Shown here one piece after another: positions 36,001 to 49,850 of a stretch of 64,000 nucleotides of DNA. Source of the stretch: Himantopus leucocephalus (Eukaryota; Chordata; Aves; Charadriiformes; Recurvirostridae); contig RSEF01000002.1 in assembly GCA_003993805.1 (NCBI GenBank), positions 71,344,617 through 71,408,616 of the forward strand, written 5' to 3'. A program made the position numbers and the translations under genes. How positions within the stretch are numbered: the first letter of the stretch is position 1; every line of letters begins with the position of its first letter. A model generated the notes under the pieces. The model searched no databases. It was not told where the DNA came from and was given only the letters and a program-made list of their open reading frames with translations.

Positions 36001-38600
36001 TTTCAGGGGTCAGCTTAGAGAGGTAATTTACACAAAAGTAGCATCACACTTTCCATTATCATATTTTTTTTATGGTGTCTTCAAAGCACATGGTAACAAC
36101 CATAGATGAGAGGACATGCTCTAAATATTCACCTGGAATAACAACTGGGTGCACAACTTGCACAAAACCAGGTGAAGAGATGCCAGGAGGAAGGGAACTG
36201 CCTAGAGAGCAAGCACACTGTGCTCACCTGGGACGGGAAGCGATGCTCTGGGTGTGGGTATCACTGCTGGTGGGGTGCCAGGGTAACAGAAACAGCCAAA
36301 AAAAAAAAAAAAAGAGTTGCTTGCAATAGAAAAGATGGAGTCACTTGCAATAGTTAGGGAAGAAAAGACCCTGCAGGTCATTTGCTGCTGCTCAGTAGGC
36401 TGCCCATCTTCAAGCTAAGCCTGCAATCCCATCAGTGAGGACTGTGGAGCCGAGTCGAGTTTGAACTCCCTGGCGGTAAGGTTGTACAAGAAGATCAGCC
36501 TGGTAGCCTCGCCTGCGCGAGTGTTCATCACAAGGCTGACAATCCCTGCTCAAGGGACTTGAGACCAGAACCGAAAGGGATGTTTGTAGGTCAGATTTAA
36601 TCCTCAAGAGCCTGTGGGTGGGTCAACAAAGAAGGGGTGGGCGTGTATGTAAAAATAAAAGACCGCAAGACACCTGGCTCTGAGTACTGCTACTAGCCTA
36701 TTCCTTCCAATACCATTAATAGCATGCCAGACTTCACGGAAACAAAAGCAAGCAGCCAGGCTCTTCCTCCCTCGAACAATAAAACAGAATAGTAAAACAG
36801 AAGCAAAGACGGATTCAATTAGCCCAAGATCTTTTTTGATAAAGGTTACTCAAATAAGCCACGTACAGAAGCTCTCCACATCTACAACATTTCTGCACCA
36901 TTATTTGTAATAATATGACACCTCAGCTTGCAGAAGGTGCCACACTGGATACTAATAGCACACTTATTATTAGATTTTCTGCATGGTTACATAAGCCTGC
37001 AAAAGGGGAAAAATGTAAATGATTCAAGAAGATATTCTTCTTGTAGTTCTCATGAAGTCTTTAGTATCTGAAGATTGAAGACGATCCCTCCTGGCAAGAA
37101 ACAATCAATTTTTATGCTTCATTAAAAGAGTTTTTAGTACTTTTAAGAAAATGCTCAAAGGCAAGTCAAGCGAAGAATATATATATTTTTTTAATCTAAA
37201 CATTCTGTGCTAAATTTTACTCTCAGATCTTCCAAACTCTTCTCCTAAAATAAAACGAAGCTATGCATGCAAATTTGTGTTTATTTCTTCCTCGTCATCT
37301 AACTATGATCCGAGGACATTTCACCCTATCTAAACCCAGCTGCGTGCACAGGCACAAATTTCAAAAAAGAACATAATAAGGGCAAAACCAAGGGATGTAG
37401 GCACGCTCTCTGGTAACACTGAGGCAAGAAGACTCCAGCCATAATACAAGCTCGTAAGTCAATGTCAGCCCAGCCAGAATAACTTACCCGTGTCAACACA
37501 CCGGCACTAGGTACTCAAGGACCTGCTGCGTGACCAAGACCACACCTCTTCCATTATTCAGAAATGCACAGGCCATAGTAGTGATCTCTTAAGCGTGTGA
37601 TGACTGTATAATCCCCAGAGGACCTTTTCCCTGAAATCAATCAGTGGCATACACTCATCCCCAAAGCCCCTGCTGGATCTAAGCCTGCTGATCTCCCTCT
37701 GGAAATACTGTCTAACATGACAGACGTCCGAAGGAATGGTGGGGTAAGCCACTACTATTAACCAAATTTATCTGGTATGAGCTTACAGGCCACTTAGCCA
37801 TATCACAACACTGCACACAGGACCCTACAAAGCAGCAGATGCAGGTAGGGTTTACTATACACTACAGCATCTGTCCTTACCTATCAATGAGAAGAACGCT
37901 AATTTAAGTGTCATGTTGTCTCAAACTTCACTGCTGTGCAAATGGCATATAAATGCTGCTGTTATTGGTGCATAGGGTCTGCTCACAGCTTAGGTAAGTC
38001 ATAGAAATCTAACAAGTTCAGAGGGCTGGCTGACAAGTAGCTGCGAGCAGGAATCACTGTTCTTCTCCCTTTTAACATAAATGGTGTCTAGCAAACTTAC
38101 ATTTTGGAGGACTCGGTGCTCTTGCCTTCACGCATATGGAACAGTCTCCCAGTCCAGGGCCATCTGGCAGCATCAGGGAACTAGGTGGACATCACCAACA
38201 CAGCAGTTTTGCCATTGCACTACCAGGTCATCTAACCCACCTCTACATCAGTAAGACAGCACAACAGCTGGCTCACTTTATCTCTGGTAATCGTAATACT
38301 TCCAAAACTCATATGCAAATACATATAATGCCTTCTGAGACACCCACTGAATTTCCCACATGAGGTAGTTTTAGGGTACTTTATCCCTGTACCCTCATCT
38401 ACTGCAAAAAAAAAATTTAAAAATTAAAAAAAGATCAACTATTGCAAAATTGCTAAGCCTCTGCAGACAGAGGAAACTGTGGCAAGGATTTTTTAGATCC
38501 TGCATCCAGGTCATGGTACAGGAGACCAAATTCAACCTGGTTTCTTCACCTGAACTGCAGCTGGAAGGAGCTATGTTCCACATCTAGGTCACACCCCTGA
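33100..38600. other. intron stretch without recognised gene
   Basis: No gene or clear repeat family. Poly-A at 36299-36313. ORFs below 145 codons overlap on opposite strands (33756-34187), as expected by chance. Confidence 0.55.
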
Positions 38601-38688
38601 TAAGATGAGACACACTACTGTAGCAAAGCTAGGATGCCAAAGGGTGGTGGTAAGAGGCAACCGTTAGGTTCTGGAGAAGAAAAGGTGC

Positions 38689-38713
38689 TTTTTTTTTTTT
38701 TTTTTTTTTTTTT
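38689..38713. repeat. 25-base poly-T
   Basis: Uninterrupted T run. It could be the tail of a minus-strand retroposon, but the adjoining sequence was not recognised. Confidence 0.9.
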
Positions 38714-39004
38714 AAAAGCCCTCAAAGACCAGAACTTGGGGCTTCTACCTCATGACCTCTACGTGCAAGAAGCAAATTGATTTTGGGTACTGCAGGTCCT
38801 CGAATCCCCCCCAGAACTTCTGTGACTGTGAATACACTATTTTGCAGAAAGCCTTTTCTGTCCCACGCTGTTCCACGAAGGGCTTACAGTAATAATGATG
38901 GATAGCTCTGCACAAGCATCGGAGTACATCTGTGTCCCTGCTCAGTTCATCGCTGAAAATGGACTTTGTGTGGACCAGTATTTTGAACCTCATATTCTTA
39001 AGTT

Positions 39005-39165
39005 AGTCTTCTAAAACCATTTTTAGGGACCTAAAAAAATGCTTGATTTTTCGATGGGCCAAGCAGCTGCATCTCCTTGTTACTTAAACAGAAGATGCAG
39101 TTGTTCAGCACCTTTGAGTATCGGACCAGCTTTATTTAGGTCCCTAACTTCAGTCACCCGCACAA
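39005..39165. repeat. ancient sauropsid 'AGGTGCCTAA' repeat copy
   Basis: Begins TTTTAGGGACCTAAAAAAAT and later has TTCAGCACCTTTGAGTATCG then TTTATTTAGGTCCCTAACTT, matching in order the 'GCTCAGCACCTCTGAAAATC...TTTAGGTGCCTAACTT' element common in turtles and crocodilians (from memory). Moderately decayed. Confidence 0.5.
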
Positions 39166-39857
39166 TAGTAAAGTCAAATGAGATTCGTATTCTTTTCAAA
39201 ATGTCATGCTTTTTATACATGCAAGTGATAAAGCTGCCTGTATTAGTGAACACAAAACCCGAAGCCACGTACTTGGAGCCACTTGTACCACTGACATCCC
39301 ACATCTAAGTAATTCCATTCAAATGTAAATGAGACGCATTGCAATTTCAGGATTATTTACTACATTTGTTTAGTACAATCACCTTGCAAGAAGTCTTTAA
39401 GCGCTTTATTTGCAAAGAGCTGCAAAAATTGCCCCTAGGAACGTGGATATGATGTGTCGCATTTTATTTTTTTTGGAAACACAGAAAAAACTGAATAGAA
39501 AAACAGAAAAAAGCCCCAGAAAAACATGCTTGGAAACCTGGGAGAGGTGTAAGATCCTTTTGAAAATGCAGCTCTCAAACCAGAAGGAAAAATGCTTGCT
39601 CGCTCTTCACACAGGTGGAAGCTACCTGCATTCATGGGGGCATAGAAAGCAAAACAAGATAAAAAAGAAGAGGACTAATCTGAAATGTCTTGACTAACTT
39701 AATATACCTAGATTGAATTCGTAAGCAGGCTATTATATTAATTATTTACAGTCTTGCCTTAAGAGGATGTAGATTTTTGTGTGTGTATGCACATTTGGAA
39801 TTTTTTATACATTTATAACTGCTGATATAGAGAGTTTTGTTCTTTGCCTCAGAAGAA

Positions 39858-39945
39858 ATGATCTGATTCTGCCTTCATTTACACTGATCTAACTCTTAAA
39901 TCCAACAGTTACATTGCTGTAAAATTACTATTATCAAGGGGAAGA
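39858..39945. repeat. possible ancient sauropsid repeat fragment
   Basis: GATCTGATTCTGCCTTCATT then TACACTGATC and TACATTGCTGTAAAAT resembles the 'GATTCTGCTCTCATTTACACTGGTGTAAATC' palindromic family (from memory). Confidence 0.42.
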
Positions 39946-39999
39946 ACATTCTAAAATTATCCCTTCGGCAGAGAGCATGAAGCCTGAAACTCTCAGTGC

Positions 40000-42900
40000 T
40001 TTCAACAGCATTTTATCGGGACTGTGATCTCGGCATGGCTGGTAATGCAGCCAGCCGAAGCCATGAAAGGGAGCTTTGTGCCCGGCTACACACCAGGCCA
40101 TGTAAGACTTGCAGCTTTTTGACTGGCCGACAGGGATGTTGCTCTTAGTAACACGGCAAGATTGATTAAGTACAATAAAAAAAAAGGCATTTAGAAAGAC
40201 AGCAGTGGAATAAAGTTCCTCCTCTATGAAAGCTGCTACAGTGCATGCAGGTGAAAAATGCCAAGTTGTCGAAAAAAAGCAAAGTGCTCAAATATTTCAG
40301 GTAGTAAACTAGTACGGAGATTCAGAGATTTGTCTATAATGGGAGAAACCTCAGCCCTGTCTGATCCAGAACGAATGCAGTGTGATATCTCTGGTGAACC
40401 ACACACGACCCTGTAACTGTATCTCCAGCGTATGACCCTGCAAAGGAAAAACCAACTACTCTCACTATTGTTGTGACGTTTTCCCTCGAGATTTTATTCT
40501 GACTTCTGTTGGTACTTCGCTCCCATCAGTGGACACTGGCCAGCAAAAAGAGAGAGATCCTCCCTGGAGAGCTGCCCTCCTTCAGGAGGCTCCAGCAGAC
40601 ACATCCCAGCCAGGATGCCCACAAGCAGAAAGATGGCTGCAGTGAACCAGCCCCCTCTCTGATGATCCCATGCTCCACCTCTTCCCATTCGGGGCTGTTT
40701 CAGGGGATCTAGGCTTAGAAACAAGCTTTTTCCCAGGAAGACAGGGGTGGAAGGGAGCAGTCTTACCAGTCAGCTGAACACCACGGAGGCAGTTCCTTCA
40801 CAGGGTGATCCCATGGCAGAAGGAACGGGTTAGGACCGACATTTCTGCTGTATGCTGTATATGGGAGCGCCGCATACTCAAACCCACTTTGTTGACTTTC
40901 CCATCACAGACCTCTGCACCAGGTGAGAACGGCACTCAAAATCTAACCTGGATCCACACACATCTGTAAAATTTACCCTGACACATTACACCATAGCAAA
41001 ATTTTCACCAACAAATGTGCTGGTTGCAAAAGGCCCCAAACCTATCAGCTAATCTTTTCCCAAGATGATTAAGAACGAGTATCACAGCACTGATGTTTTA
41101 CTCATCTGTCAAAAACAATGATTCACCATGGGCAGGCAGTGAGTACCCTACACTATGACTGGGGCACAGCAGGGCTTCCTGACTCCTTTGGGCTGAGCTG
41201 ACAAACAAGTAGCTGTCACCCTGCTACCTCCACTCTGTCTCTCCATGCAAAGCCCAAGCATGGCATAGTCAGTGCTGGCTTTCTCCTGGCTCCTGCCTGC
41301 TCCTCAAACTGGGCAGATAGCTGCCTGCCACAGTCAGTGAGGAGAAAGATGCTGATCCCAAAGAAGAAGTGAGGTGTTGATGATTCAGTGCTCCCAGTGC
41401 TCTCTCAGCCCGTGGGGATGGCTTTTAAATGACCTCCTCCTTCTGCACTTCATCGCTCCATGACACCTTCATGAGGTTCAAATTACATTTTGGGCTGAGT
41501 AACTGCTCTTTGTTCCTTTGACTTTTCCCCTTCATCTGTATTCCTAAGCCATGTGCCTGTTTCTTAGCATTTATATAGCTAACCACGAATACATACTCAA
41601 ATTGTATACACAAAGAAATGCAAATCGGACCAGCTTTACTGCAAGTCCCCGCAGAGACAAGCCCAGATAGTCTCTCCCAGCGCTATAAAGTTTGCAGAGT
41701 TGCTTTAAATATCTCTCTTCTTCAGAACACAGATTGGCTCGGCGAGGTGGTATATACACATTACTCTGTATACTGTGTATGTGTGAACATATGTTTGATA
41801 GCTAGATCACTCTATTCCGATACATAAAACCGCGTATACACTTGTTCTTTTAAAACCTCACTGCTGCTGACTTTAGCAGAGGTTCCCTCCAGGAACCTCA
41901 CTCCCCTCTGCCCCTCTTGCCCCCGGGAAGGTTTTCCTCCAGCCATCAGCAGGACTTTGCAGCTGGCTCCAGAGCAGAGCAACGATGCTGAGAGCATCAG
42001 CCAGAGGGGGCTGCGAGAGTGTGTTGTGAGATGCAACCGCCTCGAAGGGCTGAGCCTGCCGACTGTGCTAGAGGCTTTTCTCGCTTGCGTAAATCATTTC
42101 TTGAAATAATAATGCTTAAAATAGTTCAGCAAGTCTCCAGGTTTCTCACTTTTTTTATGCATGCAGAATTAGGCAGCCAGGATTGAACATACACATCTGC
42201 ACACTGGCCGACTATTAGCACCAGATACCTGTGTCTGAAACGGTATGGTCTCAGACACAGGTCGGATTCTGACGCCACCAAACTCAGAGAGATGGTGCTG
42301 TGCATTCGTTCGCCAAGCCACCATCACCTACAGTTTCTTAGTGCGGTCTCTGTCACTCAGTGTTTTCTTATCCAGCTAGATGTTAACAGTAAAGAAAGGG
42401 GCCAGACTTCTTGGGATAATGCATTTGACAGTGATAAAAATGTTTCCATGGAGCTTTACAGCAAAACAAAAATTGCTGCCCTTTATCTGATGTGCACACA
42501 TTTCATACTTGCAATATGTCTAAAGTGATTTTATGACTAAATCCTGGGAAAAATGCAAAGAATGCTTGGCTAGAAGCATACTTTTCCAGTAAAAACACAA
42601 CATGGCTTATTAACTGCAGCACTTGGAGGAGGCTATTCAACATGAAGTGCATTTTTTTTAGCTCAAGACCGAAAACATGTGTTCGGATATACGTTTTCTT
42701 TGGCTTCAGGCACCAATTTGACTGACTACATTAGAGGGGTCTCCAAGCCCTTTTAGCGTACGCTAGCTTCAGTACAAATGAAGTGGTATTCTATTAAACA
42801 TGCCAGGGTATTGCAGCTGAAGGCAAGGTTAAAACCTCCTGACTTTTTCAGAATATATTAAGCAGAAATAATGGAAACAAAAAGCTCCATTAGGTACCTC

Positions 42901-45900
42901 GTTAAGATTTTTGTAGTTGCTGATCAGCAACCTTGTTATGGCAACACTTTTCAAAGTCACTGCAAGAAATGTTAATTGTGGCGATGGCGGGGTGGGGACG
43001 ACGCACAATGAACTGCGGGAGCAGTACTATTAGTGTTACCGTGAGAACAGATTATGCCATTTCCATTCTATCTTTGAATTCTGGTGGGTGTAGGGTGATG
43101 TGACTCTGAATGATGTCAGATTACCCAGCCTACATTTTTCTTGGAAAGAAGCTCCTTCCTCCACTTCTCTAGCAGGAGGGCTTTTAAATACTGTGCTTAG
43201 GAAATCTCAGCTTCATCAGACTCTGAAATGATCCCCACACTATGTGGAATTTCTTTAATCGGACTACTGGAAGGCTTAAGCTTCTTGAATACCTGGAAAC
43301 ACCAGAATACGCTCACTTGGGCTTGAAATGGTGAGAACCGATAACAAGAGGTGGTTTTCTGGACTAATCCCCAGGAAACAGGACTTCACTCTCCCCAATG
43401 TGGGCCGAAATCCAGACGATCTCAGGCACATTTGTAAGCAGGTCACAATGTCACTCCTCTTCTCTCCCATTAAAATACTAATTGTAAAAGCTTTTGTCTG
43501 TAATCTGCAGCTAACAAACCAGCAAACCAGCAACACTGCACAAAGGGGAAGAGTGCAACTCAGTCCAACGTGCCTGAAGGGTACACTCTCTCCACGGCAT
43601 GCAACTATGATATATGAAACTGCCCAAGATAGAGCTTGTCAGGAAACGCAATCAAAGACTGGGTTTTGCTTTGAAACAGCCGCAGATTTGCACCTCTCTG
43701 CTCCCCCCCTCCCTTCCCCAGCCTACCACAAAAACCTGTGCAGTAGAGAGGTGTGTAGGGCAGTGGGGCCAGCCCTACGCAGCCAGGGCTACACACACAG
43801 CACTAATCCTCATCCTGCCCCACGAGGCTGGCAGCAAGCAGCCCTCTCCCAAGACGCACCGTTAAAGGCAAAAACAGTGAGCAAATTTCCACCCTCTCTG
43901 CCCCAACACACACACAAAGGCTGCAGGACAGGCAGCCAAACCGTAAGGATTACGCCATTTACGTTTGAGCCAAAGATAAAAGATTTTAAACCCCAGTCAG
44001 GAGCAAAACAGGCTCCTTTTCACTCCCAAGGCACTTTTCCCAACCATGTGGATAGGTCATGCTGGCACTGGCAGAGAGATACTGGTCTGGTTCAGTTTGT
44101 CATGGTATACCAAGAGACTGATGTTTCTCCCCACTTTGGCAGCACATGTGAAGGTGAGCATGCTCCTTGCACTCTCCCTTACGTATTGGGGCTCAACTCC
44201 AGTAACATTCAAACCAGTATAAACCATCTGGGAACAGACCCAGGATCAAGCCCAGAAAGAAAATGAACACCAAACTCTGCTTATTTCCGCTGCTGTTGAA
44301 CTTATGCAGGACAGAGCCCAGACGAATTACAAAGATCATCTCCTTGCATGTGAAAATCACTTGCACAGCGCTACTCTCCTCTTTGTACCGCATCAAGCAA
44401 GCTCCTGGTGATACTAAAAGGGGAGCGGAGATCTGCTGATGCCAGAGCTATGAGATGGTGCCTACATTAATCACACCTCCAGCTTTTTAAATGCTTAAAA
44501 AAGCCCCCTCTCACAATGAAAAAAGGAACTGCACATGACATGTTCAGAAGCATTTGTTTCTTTTCTGGAAGTAAATACAGGAACTGAATTACTCTTTTTC
44601 CTACAGAAAAATAAGATGCAGTCCTTTTTCCCCTTGGGTTAAGGCAAAAAGAAAACACTCCACGTCCGAAATCCGGATTTTTTTTTTACTTTTTAAAATG
44701 TCTTTCCAATGTGCACTGAAGCTTTAAAAATTAATTCTGAAACTCATTGGGGGAAAAAAAAAGAAGTAATTTTCAGGTTTGACAATTCTTCCCGCACACA
44801 TACACCCTTACATAAGCACACATGCGCAAACTTTTCTATTAGAAAAGTCATGCATACAGGGAAAGAAGTCTGTCCCCAGGTGTTCAGAGAAATCCCAGTC
44901 ACAGTGCTGGAAGGTGGAAGGATGGAGAGACTGGCTAAATCAGCCTTCAGTATACAGCTGTGCCAGGAAACACAGAACTCCTCAGCTCTTCTCACAAATC
45001 TGAATATTTAAATGTGATGGGAAAGTAAGAGTAACACCATCTTCTTTGAGGTGAGTCTGCTGGTAATTACAGATGTGTTAATGTGTGTCTGTGTAAAAGG
45101 CAAAGACTATTTATGATACACTGAAACATGTATTTTTATTTATCACAAGACCGGTGTGCAGGGTTTTCCCTCTGCTGAATTATTCCACCCCTTGCGATCA
45201 TCCCTCGGCTTCTTACATTTCTGCCTGCTTCTCCTATAACCTTTTGGTGCCTGCTCTTTACTCTTGAAATACAGTTACTGCTGAACCATTTATATCTCAT
45301 CCAAGACGCTCGTCTCACACTTGGCACAGCTGATGAGTCCTGAAGGGAGCTGCTGCCATGTGAGGCTGATTCGCTCTACACTTAGTGCCATTTCATCCGT
45401 GTCAGTGTCCCATTTACCTTTACAGTTACAACCCAGACTTGTTGATACGCCATCCACAAATGTCAGGCTGAGCTCTGAGCTGGCTGTTGCTCACTTCCTC
45501 TGCCTCTTAAATCTGCGAGGGAATCTCTAAGAGAACATTCTGCTGACCCACTGCAATTTTTCTGGTGCTTCTTAATTTTTGTGTGCTTACCCCAAGCTGC
45601 AGAACAGCACGTTGCACATCACGGTTTGTTAGCAAAACATAGGCAACTTCTCTCCAAGCACCTTCCTTGCTCCTTTATTTCTCTCTATTTTAAGCAACTT
45701 TCAGCTGAGAACAATGTCAGACTGACAGCGCTGGAGACCAGGGTATTTCAGGGAGAGGAGCGAAGCACAACTCCCTTCCTCCATTAAAATCTAAAGGCAA
45801 GCTCTCTATCCTCTTTGCTGTACTGTAAGAAACTACATCCTCTTTCAGTCTGCTTTAGTCACTGAAAAGTCCCTGTTCACCAAACTGACGTGCTGGGCAG

Positions 45901-48600
45901 GTACAAGACCAAACCTGCCCACACAAATCCTTTTGAAGGACCAGGACTCAACTCCCCAACCAACGGGGATGAGTTATACTGGTGAAGGGGTTGCTCTCCA
46001 CTTCTGTACAGTCCCTGACCTCCGCAGACAATGAACAGAGGCAGTTCCAGGCAATGTGCCTATGCAGGAATGCTGCAGGCAGAGCTGCAGGGAGCCTGGA
46101 AATACAGCTCCCGTCCTGCTGGCCAGGGCCAGGTGAAGCCTTCCCAGCTGTCAGTCCAAGCAGTCACACTAGCAGAAGGTCCCTGGCTGAGTTATGCCTG
46201 CACCGCCAAGATGCTCAGATGAGAGTGAGCACCTCACTTCTCATGCCCTCTCTGGGGGGCAAGACCGTCTGTTTAGCCTTGAAAAGGGAAAAAATCAGGA
46301 TCCTGACCTTCCAGTTGTGCTGTCAGCAGCGCTGAACGCCAAAATTCTTGTCCAATTCCTTAGGGAGAAGATGGCACTGGAGGAGCAAGAAGGGCAGCAG
46401 TAAAGGGAAGCTACCCCCTAGAAACCATCCAAGCCCGCTCTTACCAGTTAAATGATTTCTCCACCTGAAAAACTAGATTCATTGAGGAAACAAAAGTATT
46501 GCCATACCCTAAAACATTCACTTGTTCAGAGATGAAGAGGCTGGCTTCTGAAGAGAAAGTTAAGTGTGTGACACAGAAATGTCATACCATGCCCTCTGTA
46601 ATGGCTGCCGAGGAAGGCAGCACTGCAGTTGATTCATTAGGTTAAAATAAGTTCACCAAAGGATGGGGGAGACATGCATTTCATAGATTATTCTTTTGAG
46701 ATCTAACTGTAATGACAGACAAGACCATTTAAAAACTATCTCAGAATCTGAGCCTAGCAGGACTACTTACAAAAAAGCTCAAGATAATACAAGGAGGATC
46801 ATATTTTCTGTTGAATTCTACAGGACTTAGCAGAGACATGGGTTCCGTTTCTATTCTTCTTTACCACTGCTTCAATTCAGCTGCTTCTTGGCTGTATTAT
46901 GAATTTAAAAAGCAAATAAAACGCAAAGAACGCCTCACAAATATGGCTGAAAAAAATCACTACTTTCCTCCCAGATCTGGAACATGGGCTTTCATTCAAA
47001 AGGTTCCCAACCATTTTTGAATCATTTTTGTTTTCTGCAAGCATACACTTAGGAAGATACAAAGCTGTCTGAGAGATGACCCCGACTGCTCCTTTGAAAC
47101 AGGCTTACAAACAATGAAAACAACAAAAGCACATTAACAAGCAGAAGCATGGTTCATTATTTGCAGGCATTACTCAGAGTCGATAAACGCTGATAAAAAA
47201 AATGAGTAAATGAGGCAACCAAAGCCCAGTGTATTACTAAGTGACAAAATAAACCTTTAAAACCTTGATTTTCAGGCCAAACCCTATTTTTGGGTTGTTG
47301 AAAGCAGCCAACCAGCCAGCAGCAAACTAAGATGTGCACGGTGACCAACCACTACGTTGGTTCGCCAACATCCATCACACAAATTGATTAAATATAGTCT
47401 GCATCAGTCATTTAATATAGGAGAAATAAAGCCATTGTAATAGAATATAGTTTGCAGGATCAATACTTCCTGCTAAGGAAATAAATGTTTCGACAACACC
47501 TTGACATATACTTCTCTCCAGTACCCCATCTGTGTTCTGGTACTTAGGTGGCAGTGGGAAATCATTAACCTTGCTTTTCAGAGATTCTGAAAACCGTGCA
47601 AAACCCAGCTGTGACACCTAAGCCTGTATGAAGCCACACAAAACCTCTTTCCCACTCAGGGGTCTCTTGGAGAGAGAAAACACAGTACTGAAACACCAGG
47701 CAGCTACAAATGCAGGATGCTGCCAGCCTGGTCCACACACCGCAGCGGAGCTCTGCATTGTGAACACTGTGTGGGATTATGCGCCTGCTCCCCAACCTAC
47801 TCAAAAAGCATCTGAGGATGCAAACCCCGCAAGCTTCAAGTGGACAGCTGTCCCAGCAGCTGACTATTCTCTCTAAAATTTCATAGCATGGACTTGACCT
47901 GAAGGAAGTGAAAAGAAGAAGGTGACAGCTTTAGCTCCTTAGTTTATCCATGGAGCAGCAGAGAGTATAGCATCAGCAATCCAAAGCCCTGCCACCACAG
48001 CAGTGTGGGGAGGGGAAGGTAAATGTTTCACTTCCATGCCATTCTTCGAAAAAGAACCTAGCAGTAAGGAAAAACTATGGTGGATATGGTGCCGCGAACA
48101 TAAATAACATAAAAAACCCTATAGACTTATTACAACTCCCCCTAGTTTTCAACATACACGTTGTAGCTTTCTAGCCATGCACTGGAAAATCAGATTTATG
48201 TCCAAAAGAAAAAAAAACACACAAAAAAACCAGACGTAACTGTGGAGACCAAACCCCTAAATGAAAAGTGGAATTTAAGAGCTTATGGCTTGCTTGGATA
48301 CAGCAGAAAAGTGAATGAGTAAAACAGGCCTGTTCTGCTCAGTCATTCTCACTTGTAATGGCTGTATGCAGCTTGCCAACAGCTCTTCCTCAGCCTTCGA
48401 GAACAGCCCGAAGAGCCTGTTCCAAGTGAAGTATAAAAAAGTTTGTCACTAGGTAGTTTTACAGTAGAGCAACTTCTGCTCTCTTTTGTTAGGTTATTTG
48501 TTTCTTTTAAACAAGTACAACAAGCAGAGAGAGTTACAAGGCAGAAAGCTGAACAGAGGGATTTTTGTGTTTCCATAAGGAAATCCCTATTCAAATATGT
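40000..48600. other. intron stretch without recognised gene
   Basis: Contains the longest non-ATXN1 ORF of the window (43328-44266, + strand, 312 codons), which has no recognisable domain. Otherwise only chance ORFs, with no clear repeats. Confidence 0.5.
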
Positions 48601-48657
48601 GCTAAAATACAGCACTCTCAGAAATCTCCGTGTGATTTGCAGCCACTATCAATGTTG

Positions 48658-48689
48658 CCCCCCCCCGATAATGCAGCGAGGAGGGGGGG
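48658..48689. repeat. C9 / G7 inverted repeat (hairpin)
   Basis: C run 48658-48666, 16-nt spacer, G run 48683-48689. It can form a GC-only stem. Confidence 0.7.
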
Positions 48690-48930
48690 ACATGATGCTC
48701 AAACCCCTCCCCTATACAGGACCTCTCCCGTGCCATACTCAGGGAGCTCTGCCTTTGTTCAGTCTAGTTCAAATGGCTCAAGCAACGTGGCTTCCACCCC
48801 TTCCCACTGGGGATTACTCCACAGTCTAACAGATCTCACTAGCTGGAAGTGTTTCTGGATTTCAGCCTACATCTTCTGCACTGAATTTTATCCTGTTACT
48901 CCTAGTCATACTGCTTGGACCACCCAAAAC
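48690..48930 (-). repeat. CR1/L3-like LINE fragment
   Basis: Read on the minus strand it gives ACTAGGAGTAACAGGATAAA, AGGCTGAAATCCAGAAACAC, TTCCAGCTAGTGAGATCTGT and TAGACTGTGGAGTAATCCCC, in the order of the 3' region of old CR1 LINEs ('...AGGAAGAAGTTTTT...GTGAG...CTGGAATAG...TCCC'). No open reading frame of the reverse transcriptase survives. Family recognised from memory; boundaries approximate. Confidence 0.7.
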
Positions 48931-49754
48931 AGCTCTTTTCCAAACTCGGATATTTATACCCCTTGAGTGCAGGACTGGTAGTTTTAACATCACCCTGTTC
49001 CTTCACCCTCTTTCTCTTTCATTCAGACAAACCGTACGTATTTAATTCTTAATCTTTCTTCTCTTCTCTAGTCCATTAATCACTTTTGTTGCAGCTGTCT
49101 GAATTCCCTACAATTTGCCAAAGTCTTTCTGGTAATGAAAGACCCATGCACATATGAACTTTGTATCTCCTAAAGCTCTGTCTGATAAAAGACATGGACT
49201 AATACGCACGCACACAGAAACACACCAGACGTTTTCTAAATTCATTCTTTTTATAGAAAGAGCTTAGCCTCTTTCAGGCAGGAAGCAAAAGGCATTTGTC
49301 TTTTTAAGTCCCCTAACAGAGGTGGAGAAGTAACATACTGTACTTTTTTCAGATAAGAAACTGCCTGACTCCCAACTGTTTTCCATGATTGCTCATTCTG
49401 CCTTGCCAAAGCAGTGTATTTATCGATGCCTTGCTCTTTCAGTTCTTTAGGGAAGCTCACGTGGAGACTTCATGTTTTGGTTTTCAGAAATTGCTCGACT
49501 CGCCTTCAGAAATGGTACAGTGAGTGCTTAACAGTACCCCATACCTGCCCTTCGCCCTCTCCTTTGCCTCTTTTTTGCTATAAAAGCTGGGCAGGGAGAC
49601 AGGTCGCAGATATGAACAGGGAAACCCAACTCAACATTCCCCTTCCTTAGCATTTTAGAACTTCAGGTTGCTGCTGGACAATAAAATAATGCAGAGAAGG
49701 GAAAGTCTCCTTTGGACCCCAGGGCAAAACTTCTACCACCTTGATGTGGAAGTA

Positions 49755-49850
49755 CATCTTTGCTCCACCAGAGACTCTGGGGTGATCTTGGGCAAGTATA
49801 TCACTGATCTCTGTGCAGCTGCTACCTTCTCTCAAAATGGGCTTTTATAT
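49755..49850 (+). repeat. MIR/CORE-SINE-like fragment
   Basis: GGTGATCTTGGGCAAGTATA then TCACTGATCTCTGTGC and CTTCTCTCAAAATGGG follow, in order, the MIR core 'GTGTGACCTTGGGCAAGTCACTTAACCTCTCTGTGCC...AAAATGGG'. Decayed but collinear; an amniote-ancestral SINE. Confidence 0.65.
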
